From Fragum whitleyi (Eukaryota > Mollusca > Bivalvia > Cardiida > Cardiidae): DNA of 64,000 nucleotides. The stretch is taken from assembly GCA_948146395.1 (NCBI GenBank), contig OX411543.1:54230017-54294016 (forward strand), read 5' to 3'. Every line of letters begins with the position of its first letter. The first letter of the stretch is position 1. Shown in pieces: positions 36,868-48,618 of the stretch. The translations under genes and the position numbers were made by a program. The notes below the pieces were generated by a model. That model saw only the letters and a list, made by a program, of their open reading frames with translations, made no database searches and was not told the origin of the DNA.

Positions 36868-37680
36868 GAAGGTATCGCATTCGGAACATCGCACGGACTT
36901 TTCCGTAACTTGAAAAGTACCTTGGACGTAAGTGTAGTAATTTTGGGACATTTTTTAGGTAATTCGGTTCCTGGTGGTACTTCGGTTAATACGCATGAAG
37001 GAAATCACATTTTGTTAATTCTTTCCGATCGTCTTTCGAGATCATTTAGGCATATTATAATTTGATGACAAAACGCAGTAAGACACTGCGTTTTGTTATC
37101 AAATTATGATTTGCCGATTTTTTGTCTTTCGTTGATCTTATTTTATGCAACGTCATCCTTAGCGGGATCGTTTATGTTTGTGACGTCATATAAACCCACG
37201 CGCTTTCATGGCTGCGTCCGTATTATTCCCGAGGTCTTATCCGTAGAATCACCGAAGGTTCCCGATTGAAGGTATCCTTTGGGACATCGCTCGGACTTTT
37301 ACGTTATCTAGAAAATACTTCGGACGTAAGTGAAGCAATTGCAATTTGGGGTCTTTTTTAATATCATTCAGATCCTGGTTGTGTTTTGGCTAATACGCCT
37401 GCATTAAAATAAGCTTTCTGTAATGCTTTCCGATCTTCTACGGAGATATTTGGGTATATAATAATTTGACGACAAAATGCAGTAAAAAACTGTAATTAAA
37501 AAAATTAAAATTATAATATGCCCAGTTTTATCATTTTGTTTTACTCAACGTGGTCTTAAGCTGGATTTTTGTTACTTTGGAATATAATGACCCATGTGCG
37601 AAGTGACGTACTTTCATGGCGACACTCGTATAATTCCAGGGGTCTTTTTGTAGATTCGCCGAGAGTTCCCAATCGCGAAG
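36868..37680 (+). mobile_element. two tandem copies of element Q
   Basis: Units start at GAAGGTATC, 36868 and 37268 (period 400). Shared blocks: GGACATCGC(T/A)CGGACTTTT, ACTTCGGACGTAAGTG, CCGATCGTC/CCGATCTTC, and the terminal GTATTATTCCCGAGGTC. Unit 1 has an almost perfect hairpin, ATTTGATGACAAAACGCAGT facing ACTGCGTTTTGTTATCAAAT (37062-37107). Unit 2's hairpin is decayed. CpG-rich. Confidence 0.75.
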
Positions 37681-37901
37681 ATACGTGTTATGCAAATTTT
37701 GTTTCATTACCTACACTAAAGAGCTATTGCTAAAAGTATAGACATTTCGAAAGAAAATGCGATGTCTCAGCAGTTCTCTTTTCATTTAAAAAGGTTCATT
37801 GCCAAAAATATAAATTGCAAATAAGAAAAGCAAATGCATGAAAGCTAAATGATTGAAAGAGTAAATACATGGCTTATACGGACATATAAACCATATTCAT
37901 G
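37681..37901. other. no feature recognised
   Basis: Nothing identified. Confidence 0.4.
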
Positions 37902-38117
37902 TACAATTAACAACATCGTCAAATTGACAAGGTGAATGGTTTTGGAATGAAATTGAATGAGTGTTTGGAGCGAGTTTTCATTGTAATTAATGGGAGGCAA
38001 TCTAATATCGCAAATTAGCGATGTGTATAACCCCCCTGTAACAAAATATGCATAAAAGTTCTATAAATAGCTTTCTTTTTCTGCAAGAACCAAGCAGATA
38101 CTAAAAGTTTCAATTAA
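37902..38117 (+). mobile_element. M-family MITE, left part (split by a TTAA element)
   Basis: TACAATTAACAACATCGTC to AAAAGTTTCAATTAA. The hairpin is reduced (TATCGCAAATTAGCGATG, loop lost). Resumes at 39402. Confidence 0.9.
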
Positions 38118-39401
38118 GTTAACTGCGAACAGATAACATAGTCGAATTTTCGACTTTCTTAAAATCTCTCAAAAATTTCTAAGATTTGTATTTGAAGTGC
38201 GAGAATTAGCGAACGCGCAATGAAAAGGGTCTGAAGCTCGTTCATTTGACGTCGTGACGTCATTAAGGGGCCAACCCCTTTTCGACCCACCAAAATCAAT
38301 ATTTGCAAATATTTTCTGAATTAATCGGCCGATTTTCACGAAAAAAGTTTCATTTTGAAAGTCCAAGAACGCCCGAGCTATACGTTTAATTTCTGTGCAC
38401 ATTCAAATAGAAAAATATGCCCGAAACGCTAACTTTTTCGCGAATTTTAAAATTTGACGTTCCTTATTTCATTTCATTTTTTTGTAAATAAGTAGAAATT
38501 TCTCAAAATTTCGTCCGGTGACCTATGCTGATTTTTTGTTATTTAGAAGCGAAAAGAATATGCTTTGCATTAATCAAATAAAAATGATATGTCTTCGGGT
38601 TAGATTTTTTATTAAATTCGATTTTGTGAAGTTGTTGGAACGATTTTCGTCGGATTCGACGTCGCATTAAAACCATCTGCACTATGCTTATTTGGCGCCA
38701 ATCTCCGTGCAATAACTTATTCTAAAATATTTGAAATTTAGGTTTATCGTAAAATATAGGGTTCAAAAGTATTAAATCTGAATGCGATTTTAAGAAATAA
38801 AAAAAATCACTTAAGTTTCATCCTTTTAAAAAGACAGCTTTTGTAAACATTTGACGCGAAATATCCTCTGATTTGCGTTATCTTCGGAGAATCGAATTTT
38901 ACAAAAAATCTAACCCGAAGACACATGTTTTTTATTTCAAAAATCTTCAGCGGAATGGTTTGGCAGCAACATATCTAAATTTCAGCCTAGGTCACCGGAC
39001 AAATTTTCGAGAACAAAGGCAATATTTCCAGTGACTGTACTCGAAAATAGCAACACAGAAGGCATTAACATTTAATACGTTACACTTAATTCTATTTCTT
39101 ACACTTATATCCTCATATCAATAGAACATAAGATCCGGCGTCTTTAAACGAAGCAAATGGCGATTTCGGGATGAAAATCGGTTTATTATTTCCGAAAAAA
39201 TGGACAATTACTGATTTTGGTCCCTAAAAAGGGGTCGGTCCCTTGATGACGTCATGACGCCAACTCTACGCTATGAAATTCCTTTTTATGACCGAAATAT
39301 GAAAGCGGGTACTTCAAAGTATAGTTTTATCGCATTAGGCATGATTTGCAGACAATTTAAAATTTGGACCTAAAATGGTCCTCTATGTGTCCGCAGTTAC
39401 C
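38118..39401 (+). mobile_element. 1.28-kb TTAA-target foldback element, complete copy A2
   Basis: TTAA at 38114-38117 and 39402-39405. Starts GTTAACTGCGAACAGATAAC and ends CTATGTGTCCGCAGTTACC. Internal arms are inverted along most of its length: AAGGGGCCAACCCCTTTTCG near 38266 against AAAAAGGGGTCGGTCCCTTG near 39225, and CGTCCGGTGACCTATGC against CTAGGTCACCGGAC. It is almost identical to copy A1 over the shared 1 kb, including a 77-codon minus frame (38169-38402) with no known domain. No transposase. Confidence 0.92.
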
Positions 39402-39598
39402 TTAAGTCAATGAAATCTCGGTTTGATTCTTTCTTTTACCAATTGGAAGGTAGTCGTTAATCTTATATCTTCTAGTAGTTTTGAACGTTTTTGAATGGTT
39501 GGGATGAGTGATTGGATTGAATTAATTGAGCGCTGAGTGAGCGATTTGGAATGGATTTGATTGAGACGAATGTCAATTTTACGATGTAACTAATTGTA
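39402..39598 (+). mobile_element. M-family MITE, right part
   Basis: TTAAGTCAATGAAATCTCGG to TACGATGTAACTAATTGTA. With 37902-38117 it rebuilds one ordinary M copy, with TTAA counted once. Confidence 0.9.
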
Positions 39599-40003
39599 GC
39601 ATCTCCGATTTTCACTTGAAACAGAAATAATGAATGTTATTCGTCGTTCTCTCAAACCGAAAGTGTTAACTACTACAAGACTTTTTTTTTCAAATATTTC
39701 TGTAAGATTGAACTTTATTTTCGTTCCGAGTGCCCAACGTTTATAGTTTGTAGCATGGGTTTTAATCAGATGTTGATCGGAAAGCTATCTTAAACGCGTC
39801 TACGACAGGTTCGTTTGTGTAAACGGGTGTTATTGTGAAGTGTCCGAAAGGGTGGTTGTAGAGCGAATGAATCTCGCATTTAAGCACCCCGAAACGGTGC
39901 TGTATAGATTCATCGCGAATGTTTTGCATTTCTAATCAAAGCTGCTGCACAGATGTAACAACAATTGACAAATGCTTGACGAGGGTTTTGTACAAAGTGT
40001 ATG
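39599..40003. other. no feature recognised
   Basis: Nothing identified. Confidence 0.4.
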
Positions 40004-40430
40004 TACAGTTAGTTACATCGTGAAAATTACATTCACCTCAATCATTACCATTCTAAATCGCTAACTCAGCGCTCCATCCATTCATTCAACTCACTCACTC
40101 AACAATTCAAAAACGTTCAACCCCATTGAAAAGTATATAATCAAGAACGTCATTCAAATTATTTTTTAAAGAGAAAAATCGCGATTTCAATGACAAAATT
40201 TAAATTGTTGGTTTCTCATAGGTTCTTGAAGAAAAAGGAAGCTATGTATAGAACTTTTATGCATATTTTATTAAAGGGAGGTAATCAATATCGCCAATTT
40301 TGTTAATCCTGAACAAAATTTGCGATATTGGATTTCCTCCCATTAAATTTCACTCAAAAGTCGCGCCACACTCATTCAATTTCATTCCAATATCATTCAC
40401 TTTGTCAATTTCACGATGTCGTTAACTGTA
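40004..40430 (-). mobile_element. M-family MITE, best-preserved full-length copy
   Basis: 427 bp. Left end TACAGTTAGTTACATCGTG, right end CACGATGTCGTTAACTGTA, about 28-bp imperfect inverted ends with TA at both borders. In element sense the order is: end, AAGGTGAATGAT, GAGCGAGTTTTGAGTG, the hairpin (GGGAGGTAAT...ATTACCTCCC), TCTATAAATAGC, GAACC(A/T)ATCAGACGC, AAATCGCGATTTTT, TTTTGAATGACGTTGTTGAT, GAGTGAGTGTTTGGAATGAA, GGAGCGCTGAGTGAGCGATT, end. No coding capacity. TA target and CAGT-type ends point to Tc1/mariner mobilisation (inference). Confidence 0.92.
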
Positions 40431-41794
40431 CAGGGTACATGTAACAGAATCATACCGTCTTTTCAACGGTTGTACAGATTTTCTGACGTTTAACAATCTA
40501 AATGCAATAATGCGTGAATTTGGGCTACGTATTTCACTTTAAGGTACGAAATGATGCTGTAAAATTATTTTAAAAAATCATTTTACTCTATAAGGAAAGG
40601 CTTGTTCTACACTACTCTGTTAGCAGAACCTCCTATTTCATATTTATGTTCGGTCACATTCATTGTAGAAAACTGTGACGCATTTAAGCAGTTTCTACCG
40701 TGTGTTTTCCGGGGAGGTTTCCAAAGTACAAAAACGTTGTAAAATACGAATTAATGTTTAATCCTCACATCGGTTTCTTCGTTATTTAGTTATCGGGAGA
40801 CTTACATTTATAAATATATTAAGTTGAAATTAATCAGACTGAATTGTCTACATCAAGGGAGTTACTTATTCTAAGACCAAAATTAATTTCTTTCATTCGT
40901 GGTAAGTAATAATATCGTGACTTAATAAAATGGCATTACTATCACTACGTTTATCATATGCCGAAACAGTAGAAGAAAACACCTTTCTCAATACATATAA
41001 AGGAGCTTATTTAGTATAAAATGCTTTATAATTTTCCGTCCACCCTGTGTTCTCCATTCGTGTGATTTAACAGTGTATAGTCCGTTTTACTTCTATATTG
41101 ACCAACCTTTTCCCACAATTACATAAAATTGCGTTTGAATGAAGGGTTTTTATGTGGTAAAATCTTAATTTCAGATTAATACCATTCAAAAAAAAAAATA
41201 AAAAAAAAATGAAAATGAATTTGATTTCAAAATAATGATTTTGTCTATTTAATTAATGTTAATATTTTTGCATTTTCCGCTCTTAAACACGAGGGGTGAT
41301 GAATGATGTATAGTAGTAAGAAAATGTAAATTTATAGTAAAAACACGTTATTTTATACAAAACATTTGACAGAAGAAATTATTCCTTATTTGGACAAGCT
41401 TATAAGCATATTGACGGCCATTTCACATTGAAATTAAATATTGCGCGGTTTGTACCGCTATTACTCGCTGGGTCTTCGTAGAATGATGCTTTTTGATTGG
41501 TTGAAATAAGGGAATATGGGTTTCATCTCAGAATAGATAAAAATAATTTTCATTCACGAGGTCAAACTGTTTTTGAACAAAGCGAAAGTTATACTCTTTT
41601 GACTCGACCCCTATGCAATTCAGAATTATTGGATAGACAGTTTGCTGTTCCGTTTAATACAGTCACAAGAAGGTATGAAAGGCTCAGAGTTAACATGTTG
41701 ACGGACGGACAAAATCCAAATCTAAATATAAAAAATTCTGAAAATTAAAAATCTTCATGGTATAAAATAGAAAATATGATATGACAAGAATAAA
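40431..41794. other. no gene; weak match to 61080-61190
   Basis: The stretch 41580-41720 shares order and words (CTCTTTTGAC, GCTGTTCCGTTTAATACAG, ACGGACGGACAAAATC) with 61075-61190, suggesting an old dispersed repeat. The 83-codon frame at 41497-41748 has no known domain. Confidence 0.45.
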
Positions 41795-42020
41795 TCAAAG
41801 CACTGAAGTACTGAAGGTGGACGTTTCTGTTGGCATATTAGAGTGATTATTCCATTTGTTGAGAAAAGAGAAATTTTACATGTAAAATTACGATAAAAGG
41901 AAAATGACCTGACCCAAGTTCGCATTTTTCTTAAGATATACATTTCTCAATATATATCGTCGATCATCAACCAATGTCCTGTAATTACAAGGTTTCGATC
42001 GATAACTTTCTGCATTATGT
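41795..42020 (+). repeat. dispersed repeat R2, copy 2
   Basis: Nearly identical to 20395-20640; here R1 does not follow it. Confidence 0.75.
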
Positions 42021-43105
42021 CGGAGGGTAGTTAAAAGAGTGATTGTCTGATCCATTTGGTATAAAAGAAAAGAAATGAAAATTAGATTATCTATGTATCA
42101 TTATTATTTGCAACACTAATCGATTATCCGTGGTCACAATCAAAATTCTGTTTTTATCTGCTTGAAAAATTCAATAAAGGGATAATCAATTAATGTTCCG
42201 CGATTTTCATTTTCAAATAAAAAAAAAGAAAGGGTAAGCACGAAAAATAATTGAAGACCCGCTCGAGATTGAATGTGGTGTGTTGAAAAGTAGTGTAAAA
42301 CCCCATTGCATAAACCTTTATCGCACGACCTAACTGCTTTACACTACCTGCTCGCGTTGTATCCGTATTCATGTGTGTGATCAAGATTATTATTCTTTTA
42401 TTATTAGTGGTGTCAGGGGAGGTTACCTCCCATAGACCATTGGGAAACAAGGGGCAAATTACTCAATCTGCCTGAAAAGTAGTTCTACGCAAGCAAAACG
42501 TTCACCCGATCTCAGAATTGAATATGATTTCGCACTTAAAAGATGTCTTTGAGGTTTCAACAAGTTATGTAGAATCCTTGTTTCATTCCATTTTTAAAAT
42601 GGATAGATGTCAGACAGACACAATTCTTGAAAAAGAGTAAATTGAATCTAAGTGAGCACTACTGTTTTGAAAACCTATTAACATCTGACAGGATTGTTCT
42701 AACACAGTATTAACACTGGTGAACGTAAACGTCCACCAAGAACTTCATTAGTTCGATTCTGATGTTTTCGGCGAAATAATGGTCCATACAGAAGACAAAC
42801 GGACTATTCAGTTAGTTTATCGTGTTTCTTGTAACACAGAAACATTTTGTTCTGGGGTGGAGGAGATGGTTTTCAGAACTGTTGCTCGATGCCGAAGGCA
42901 GGTAGCTATTGTTCAGAATGTCACCCGAGACCACGAGCATAATAGTCTTACACTGTTGCGCGAATTACTATGAAATGACTATTTTATTATCTGACTTGTA
43001 TTTCGAAAAAAATATTTTTCATTAAAAGATGTGTAACAAAAAGGAATCCCGAAAAAATGAAAGAAATTTTCGGATAAAATCTAGGCTGATTAAAATCACA
43101 TCAAC
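42021..43105. other. no feature recognised
   Basis: Open frames of 86 codons (42190-42450 minus) and 64 codons (42779-42973 plus) without motifs. Confidence 0.4.
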
Positions 43106-43316
43106 CATAACAATTTGAATTATGTCAATCAAATCGCGATTTTTCCGTGTTAAAATTTATTTTGAATGACGTTTTTTATTCTATCTTTATCAATGGGTTT
43201 TAGCCTTTTTGAATGGTTTGAGTGAGTGTTTGGAATGAATGAATGGAGCGCTGAGTTAGCGATTAAGAATGGTATTGATTGAGAGGAATGTCAATTTTAC
43301 GATGTTACTAACTGTA
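43106..43316 (+). mobile_element. M-family MITE, distal half
   Basis: From ACAATTTGAATTATGTCAAT through TCGCGATTTTT, GGAGCGCTGAGTTAGCGATT to ACGATGTTACTAACTGTA. Confidence 0.85.
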
Positions 43317-43670
43317 GGTGTGTTGAGCAAGCATTGAAGGAAAACCATGAGAGGCAATGCAATATCGCTAATTTTGTCCAAAATCGGACGTAATAAGCGG
43401 TAATTGTAAACCCCTCCGCTTTCATTAAAGATACGTTCTTTTCTGTTGGTGTGTCTCCAGGGACCAATCTTTAACTTTAAAAACCAGCCAAAAAAATCAT
43501 GAAAAGATGGTATCGATTTGAATGAAATATTGAACAGTTTAAACGAATTCGAAGTGTTTGTGAACGATTTTTGAGCGTTTTGGATAGTTTGAGTGAGCGT
43601 TTTGAATGAATAAATCGAGCTCCAAGCGAGCGATTTTGATTAGTTTTGATCGATCAGATATACTTTATTG
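43317..43670 (+). mobile_element. M-family MITE, older copy lacking clear ends
   Basis: AGGCAATGCAATATCGC, older-subfamily TACGTTCTTTTCTGTTGGTG and CCAGGGACCAATC, GAGTGAGCGTTTTGAATGAA. It abuts the previous copy head to tail. Confidence 0.7.
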
Positions 43671-44167
43671 TATTTATTTTTATCTTCAAATTACTTCAAA
43701 TTACTAAATCAATTCGCTTTGTATCTCTCATGCTTATTCATCATATTGAAGAAAAAAACTGATTACATCTTGATATTTGATGGAAGCTCTTAAACAATTC
43801 AAAATTTGATATGTAATCAAGTGGAGGAAACAGAATAGCGTTGTGAATTTTACTTTATCAGAAGGAAGAAGATATTTCCTTCTAATTAACGGGTTCCTAC
43901 CTTTCTTTTGGTTTCCAACTATCTGTCCATATCTCTAAAGTTGGGATTATTTCTTTACTTAATCGATTTGTTATTTCAAACTCTGCAATTATTTGTCAAA
44001 TAAAAATGTTTGGTAAAATAAGTAGACAAACGAAATTAAAAAAAAAGGCGAAATTCGAGTATTTCTGCAATACGGCATTGTCTCAAAATGTAAATGCATT
44101 GACAGGTTGGAGAGCTTGCGAAGGGACCGGGTTTATCATAATCGATTACTTTCCATTTAGACAGACT
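43671..44167. other. no feature recognised
   Basis: An 88-codon frame (44006-44272) runs into the next MITE fragment; no motif. Confidence 0.4.
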
Positions 44168-44295
44168 ACACTCACTCAAACCATTCAAAACGCTCCAAAC
44201 CCATCGAAAAAGACAGAATCAACAACGTCATTCAAAATATATATTGCTAGGACAGAATCGCGATTTCACTGACATAATCATAATTTTCAACTGAT
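44168..44295 (-). mobile_element. M-family MITE fragment
   Basis: ACACTCACTCAAACCATTC, AAAGACAGAATCAACAACG, AATCGCGATTTCACTGACAT. The ends are missing. Confidence 0.75.
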
Positions 44296-44699
44296 AATAT
44301 CTTCAATTTTGAAAGAGATAAAAGTGAAAGCATTGATTTGAACGTTCCCTCCATTGCAATAACAAAAATCTGTTTCACATCAAAATCACATCTTTCAAGT
44401 ATTAAGTGTGGAACAGATGTTCAAACTTCAACTGCATCGTTAATTTACGGTCTATACTGAATGTATTCGTGTAGCCGAGTACAGTTATTGTTACTGTTGT
44501 TTTGGATAGATATGAACCGTGCAGTGTTTTAATCAGTTTTGGTCACATGTTCGTGTTTCGTACCCGTGACCTTCCGATTTGGATGAGTTGGCTGACATTG
44601 TCTTTTCTATTATTATTCGAGTACGACATACTAGATTCGAGAAGAAAGAAAGTTGGTAATTTCATTAGAGTTCGTTAATATCATTCGGGTTTTCGCTAA

Positions 44700-45125
44700 T
44701 TTTATTAGCTCCTTGGCCGAGTCCCACTGGACTTTTGTCATGATATAGAGTCCGTCATATATCCGTGCGACTGTCAGTTTTTTTCTTTAAACACCATATT
44801 CTCTATTATAACTTGGCAGAATATTCAACAAAATTCCAAGGCGTATATAATGACTGATTTTCATGAAACTTTAAATGTTGTTTATCATATAACTATAACA
44901 ACATTGAAGCTGCTTGACACAATATTCCGTGTCATAGTGCCTCCTTGTACAACTTATGATTATCTGCTCACAAATAGATTGTTTTCTAGCTTAATGCCTC
45001 AAATGCATTTTTTTCAAAAAAATCACTGGGCACCAAAGGCCATGAAGCGATACTGGCCTTTTTGGGGCTCTTGTTCCAGAGTTGGTTGGCATGTTTTTAA
45101 AATTTTGACTGGTCAGTGAATGCAA
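44700..45125 (+). mobile_element. pearl-like element, short degenerate copy
   Basis: Begins TTAGCTCCTTGGCCGAGTCC...GGACTTTTGTCATGATATAG, the same 5' layout as 22015 (TAGCTCC, GGGGCTATTGTCATGGCG), followed by GAAACTTTAAATG. Internal tandem units are not evident and the 3' end is uncertain. The 89-codon frame at 44850-45119 has no motif. Confidence 0.5.
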
Positions 45126-45154
45126 ACTAATTGAAAATCATGTTGTTTTTTACA

Positions 45155-45275
45155 TGGAGGCAAAAAATTAGCTTATTTCGTCCAGTTGAACAAAATCAGC
45201 TTTTTTAACCATCCTTTTAATTTCATTCGAAACTCGCACCCAATCTCATTTGATTTCATTCAGATATCAATTAAT
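45155..45275 (-). mobile_element. M-family MITE fragment
   Basis: ATGGAGGCAAAAAATTAGC, TTGAACAAAATCAGC, TTTAATTTCATTCGAAACTC, GATTTCATTCAGATATCA. Confidence 0.5.
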
Positions 45276-45289
45276 GGCCAATGGAATCC

Positions 45290-45515
45290 CAATCAGTACA
45301 AACAACCAATAGAATTAATGGAACTATATTGTGTCAATAAAGAGTGCTCTGGGCCACGACTTCAGAAGCTAAGAGGGATTCAGGTCAACGGTGTTCTTTT
45401 CTAAACTTCATCTTAATTTAATCTGAACTGTACGCCTCGTCAGTCTTGATATCAGCATGTATCTTGTAAAACGGAGCGAGTTATTCATAATGGGCCAGTC
45501 TTTTAATGTGGCTTT
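45290..45515 (+). repeat. dispersed repeat S, copy 1
   Basis: Inverted relative to 61375-61600: AACTTCATCTTAATTTAATC, GTACGCCTCGTC, CTTGATATCA and GGAGCGAGTTATTCAT reappear reversed (GATTAAATTAAGATG-like, GACGAGGCGTAC, TGATATCAAG, ATGAATAACTCGCTC). Confidence 0.7.
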
Positions 45516-45870
45516 ATCCTCCTTTATACATAACAAGCATTCGGAAGTATTGTATGGCAATACCAAGTCCCCTACCGGATTAATATATATCCCTAGAACA
45601 GTATTTGTTTTGGTGGTAAAGGTATAACTATAGGTGTATTTTCAAAACTGAGCTCTGACCTAGGCGTTGAGTCAATTACCATAGGTCTATGAGTAAACCT
45701 TAAGATCTAAGACAAGCACTAAGTTTCATTTGAAAGGTAATTTGTATCTTTGTTATGTCCGTTTTATCTATTTTGAAAGAATAGCATGCAAATTTAACAG
45801 TTAAAAGTAGATTTCACAGCTCACCGCTCAAAATCTACCTATACCTCTCAAAAATATAAGTTGTATCAGA
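45516..45870. other. no feature recognised
   Basis: Nothing identified. Confidence 0.4.
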
Positions 45871-46339
45871 TTTTATGTATCAGCTCAATATCTATGAGGA
45901 TAAAGAAAAAAAAATCCGGAAATTTCCTGGTAATTTTCTAAGTCCAGCATCCGTATCTTACACAAAAATCAATGGACCGGAACCAAACTCGAACTCATTC
46001 TGTAACTCATTGATGTGGACTCACATACCAAAAAATAAGCTCAATATCTCCAAGGGTTAAGAAAAAAAGTCCGGAAAACTGAAATTTCCTGGTAATTTCT
46101 AAGTCCAACATCCGTATCTTCCACAAAAATCAATGGACCGGAACCAAACTCGAACTCGTTCTGTAACTCATTGATGCGGACTCACATACAAAAAATCAGC
46201 TCCAAGGGTTAAGAAAAAAGTCTGGAAAACTGAAATCCGGACTGACAGACGGACGGACAGACGGACGGACAGACGGACCGACGGACAGACGGACGGAGCG
46301 CAAACTTATAGTCCCCTTCGGCTTTCGCCGGTAGGGGAC
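45871..46339 (-). mobile_element. pearl-like element, minus orientation
   Basis: In element sense it starts TTAGTCCCCTACCGGCGAAA with a hairpin (CCCCTACCGGCGAAAGCCGA AGGGG), then a (CCGT)n block (complement GACGGACAGACGGAC at 46246-46300). Two internal units of about 155-160 bp follow (CAATGGACCGGAACCAAACT at about 45970 and 46131). The 61-codon frame 45875-46060 is part of a unit. Confidence 0.75.
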
Positions 46340-46561
46340 TAATAACAAAAACTTATGTAATTTCAACTTTATGAGTTATATATCGAGCTGTGAAATTTTT
46401 GATATTGGTTTCGGAAGCGAAAAAGTATTTTAAGTTTAAAATATGATTGGACGGTATAGAGAGAAAGATAGGCACACAGTTGTAGTCAGAATAAAAGTGA
46501 AACAAAACTATGAAAATTTATTTATTTTTAATTAAAAGGTGTTTTCCTTATTTCATTTTCA
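46340..46561. other. no feature recognised
   Basis: Nothing identified. Confidence 0.4.
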
Positions 46562-47860
46562 TTAGCTCGGCTATTTTTTAAAATAAACAGTCAAGGTATT
46601 GTCATCACTTTGGCGCCGTTGACGTAGACGTTTGTACAGGCGTTTGCATAGACTTGGGCTTGAAATTTAGACTTGTACATATACATGTTTTAAAGACATT
46701 CTCTGAAAAATTCAAGCTTTTTTGCAAGATTTAATTTACTTTTTAGACTTAAATCTTTTCAATATCCAGGACATGATGTCGAGCTTTAGCACCTGCAGGC
46801 GGTGCTCATGTTATTGTTTTCTAAGGAAATTATATTTTATTAGAAATAAGGATATAACATTCAGATATGATTGACTAACACAATTTGAGTATCGTGTTGA
46901 ATATTGTTTTTTTTTTGTTTTTTTTTTTAAATAAATCATATAACGTCATCGGTAAATGAAGCAATGCAATTCAGAAAATATTCGGATATCTGGCCTTGAT
47001 TTGTTTAGATACTGTTATTTCTGTATTAAATAATTATCTGTTTGGATTATGACGTGAATTCCAAACATATTTGGATTTTCAGAAACTCGTTTTATTTATA
47101 CGATTCGTTATATTCTTATCGTAAACCGTTTTTGAAAAAATAAATAAATGAATTAATAAAATAAAAATAAATAAAGCTGATGTCAACGGGTTAAATTTTA
47201 GCAAAAACCTTGTGTTCTCTCTTGACGCCTCTTTTTTTTTCTCAAATGACTTGAAACTAGGTCAGAATGTATGTCTCCATCAAATCTCGGTGAGCTTTTA
47301 CTATAAGCCAAGTGGGTCAATTTCAAATTTAGAATTTAAAATAAAAAAAAAAAAACTTGAAGATTTATAGTAAAATCTCGGGCAAGCCAAATTTGACCCA
47401 GAGGGACTCATCTTTTGTTCACCCTAGAGGCAACCTTTTTGGTTAAAATAGCTTAATTCTCTTGTCTCTTTCAAATCTCGGTCAAAATCAAAAGCATGGT
47501 CAAAAATGAGGTCAACGGGTCAAATTTTAGAAAATCCCTCTTGGGACTCTAGAAGCCATATTTTTGTTTAAATTGTTTTGGTCAGAATGTTTATCTCCAT
47601 GTCATCTCAATAAAGTGTGATATTTGGTAAATGTGGATAAAAATTCATGTCAAGGGGTCAAAAACATTGTGGCCCTTCTAGAAGCCACTTTTTTACTCAC
47701 AAATCATGAAATTTGGTCAGAATATCTTTCTATATGCTATCTCGAAAAAGTTCGCTATTTGGTTATGGTGTGACAAAATAAAATCAAAGTCGAAACGAGA
47801 GATCCAGAATGGCCCCTTAACCGCTTTTCTGAATTTAATTTAATTGGTCCAGTGGGTGAT
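46562..47860 (+). mobile_element. pearl-like element, degenerate
   Basis: Starts TTAGCTCGGCTATTTTTT with GCGCCGTTGACGTAGACG. The later part has four loose repeats of GGTCAGAATGTNTNTCTCCAT-type words near 47263, 47583 and 47717 and TCAAATCTCGGT near 47283 and 47470. Boundaries approximate. Confidence 0.5.
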
Positions 47861-48618
47861 CTCACCCAAGCAACTTTCTGGTGAAGTTTCATTTAAATTT
47901 GACTAGTTGTTGAAGAGATGTTTTTCCAAGAAATCAAAGTGACACTAGGCTCAATATGCTACCTGCCATGTCCATATTTATGGTCAAAACAGAATGTTAC
48001 GTCAATTATTTGAAAAGGATCACAGTGGATACGTTTGGCAAATTTTTATCTAAATAAGTCTTAGCTTTAGGAGGTTATACTGTTCATAGTTTTCATAGTG
48101 AGAAAATGCAACATCTTGTCACAATCGTATTAACGTGCCGAACAGGATTTCACCAATCAAATTTTAAGAAGGGTCATCCAAGGAACATTCACGCACAGTG
48201 CAAAAACCGTAACTCCACTCGTCATATTTTTTTAGTTATTACCCATTGTTGATTGACAAAGAAAAGACCATTGACCATTGCTCTTATGGTAAGGGGAGGT
48301 CATAATTGTTTTACAAACATCTCTTATTCTTTGGTAAGACAATATCCTAACTATCCTGGCAAAGGCTTTGTGTAACATTACTGTGGTAAGTTAAGGAACA
48401 TTCACGCGGAGTTTTATTGAAAATTACCTTTTTTGGAGACACATTTAAAGATTACAAACAAGATAAGTAAGTGATGCATCCAGAAATTGCTGGGGAGGGG
48501 AAGATCCCCAACTGATTTAGCAAAATGGATGAGTAATTCTTTGGAATGGTCGAGTGCATACTGTAATCGATGCTACCCTGTATTTGCTGGTAAAAGAAAT
48601 AAGTATATATTTTACCGA
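47861..48618. other. no feature recognised
   Basis: Nothing identified. Confidence 0.4.

Noticed and set aside
42414..42434. GGGAGGTTACCTCCC palindrome as a collapsed M hairpin
   Set aside because: No other M sequence flanks it; a short palindrome alone is insufficient.
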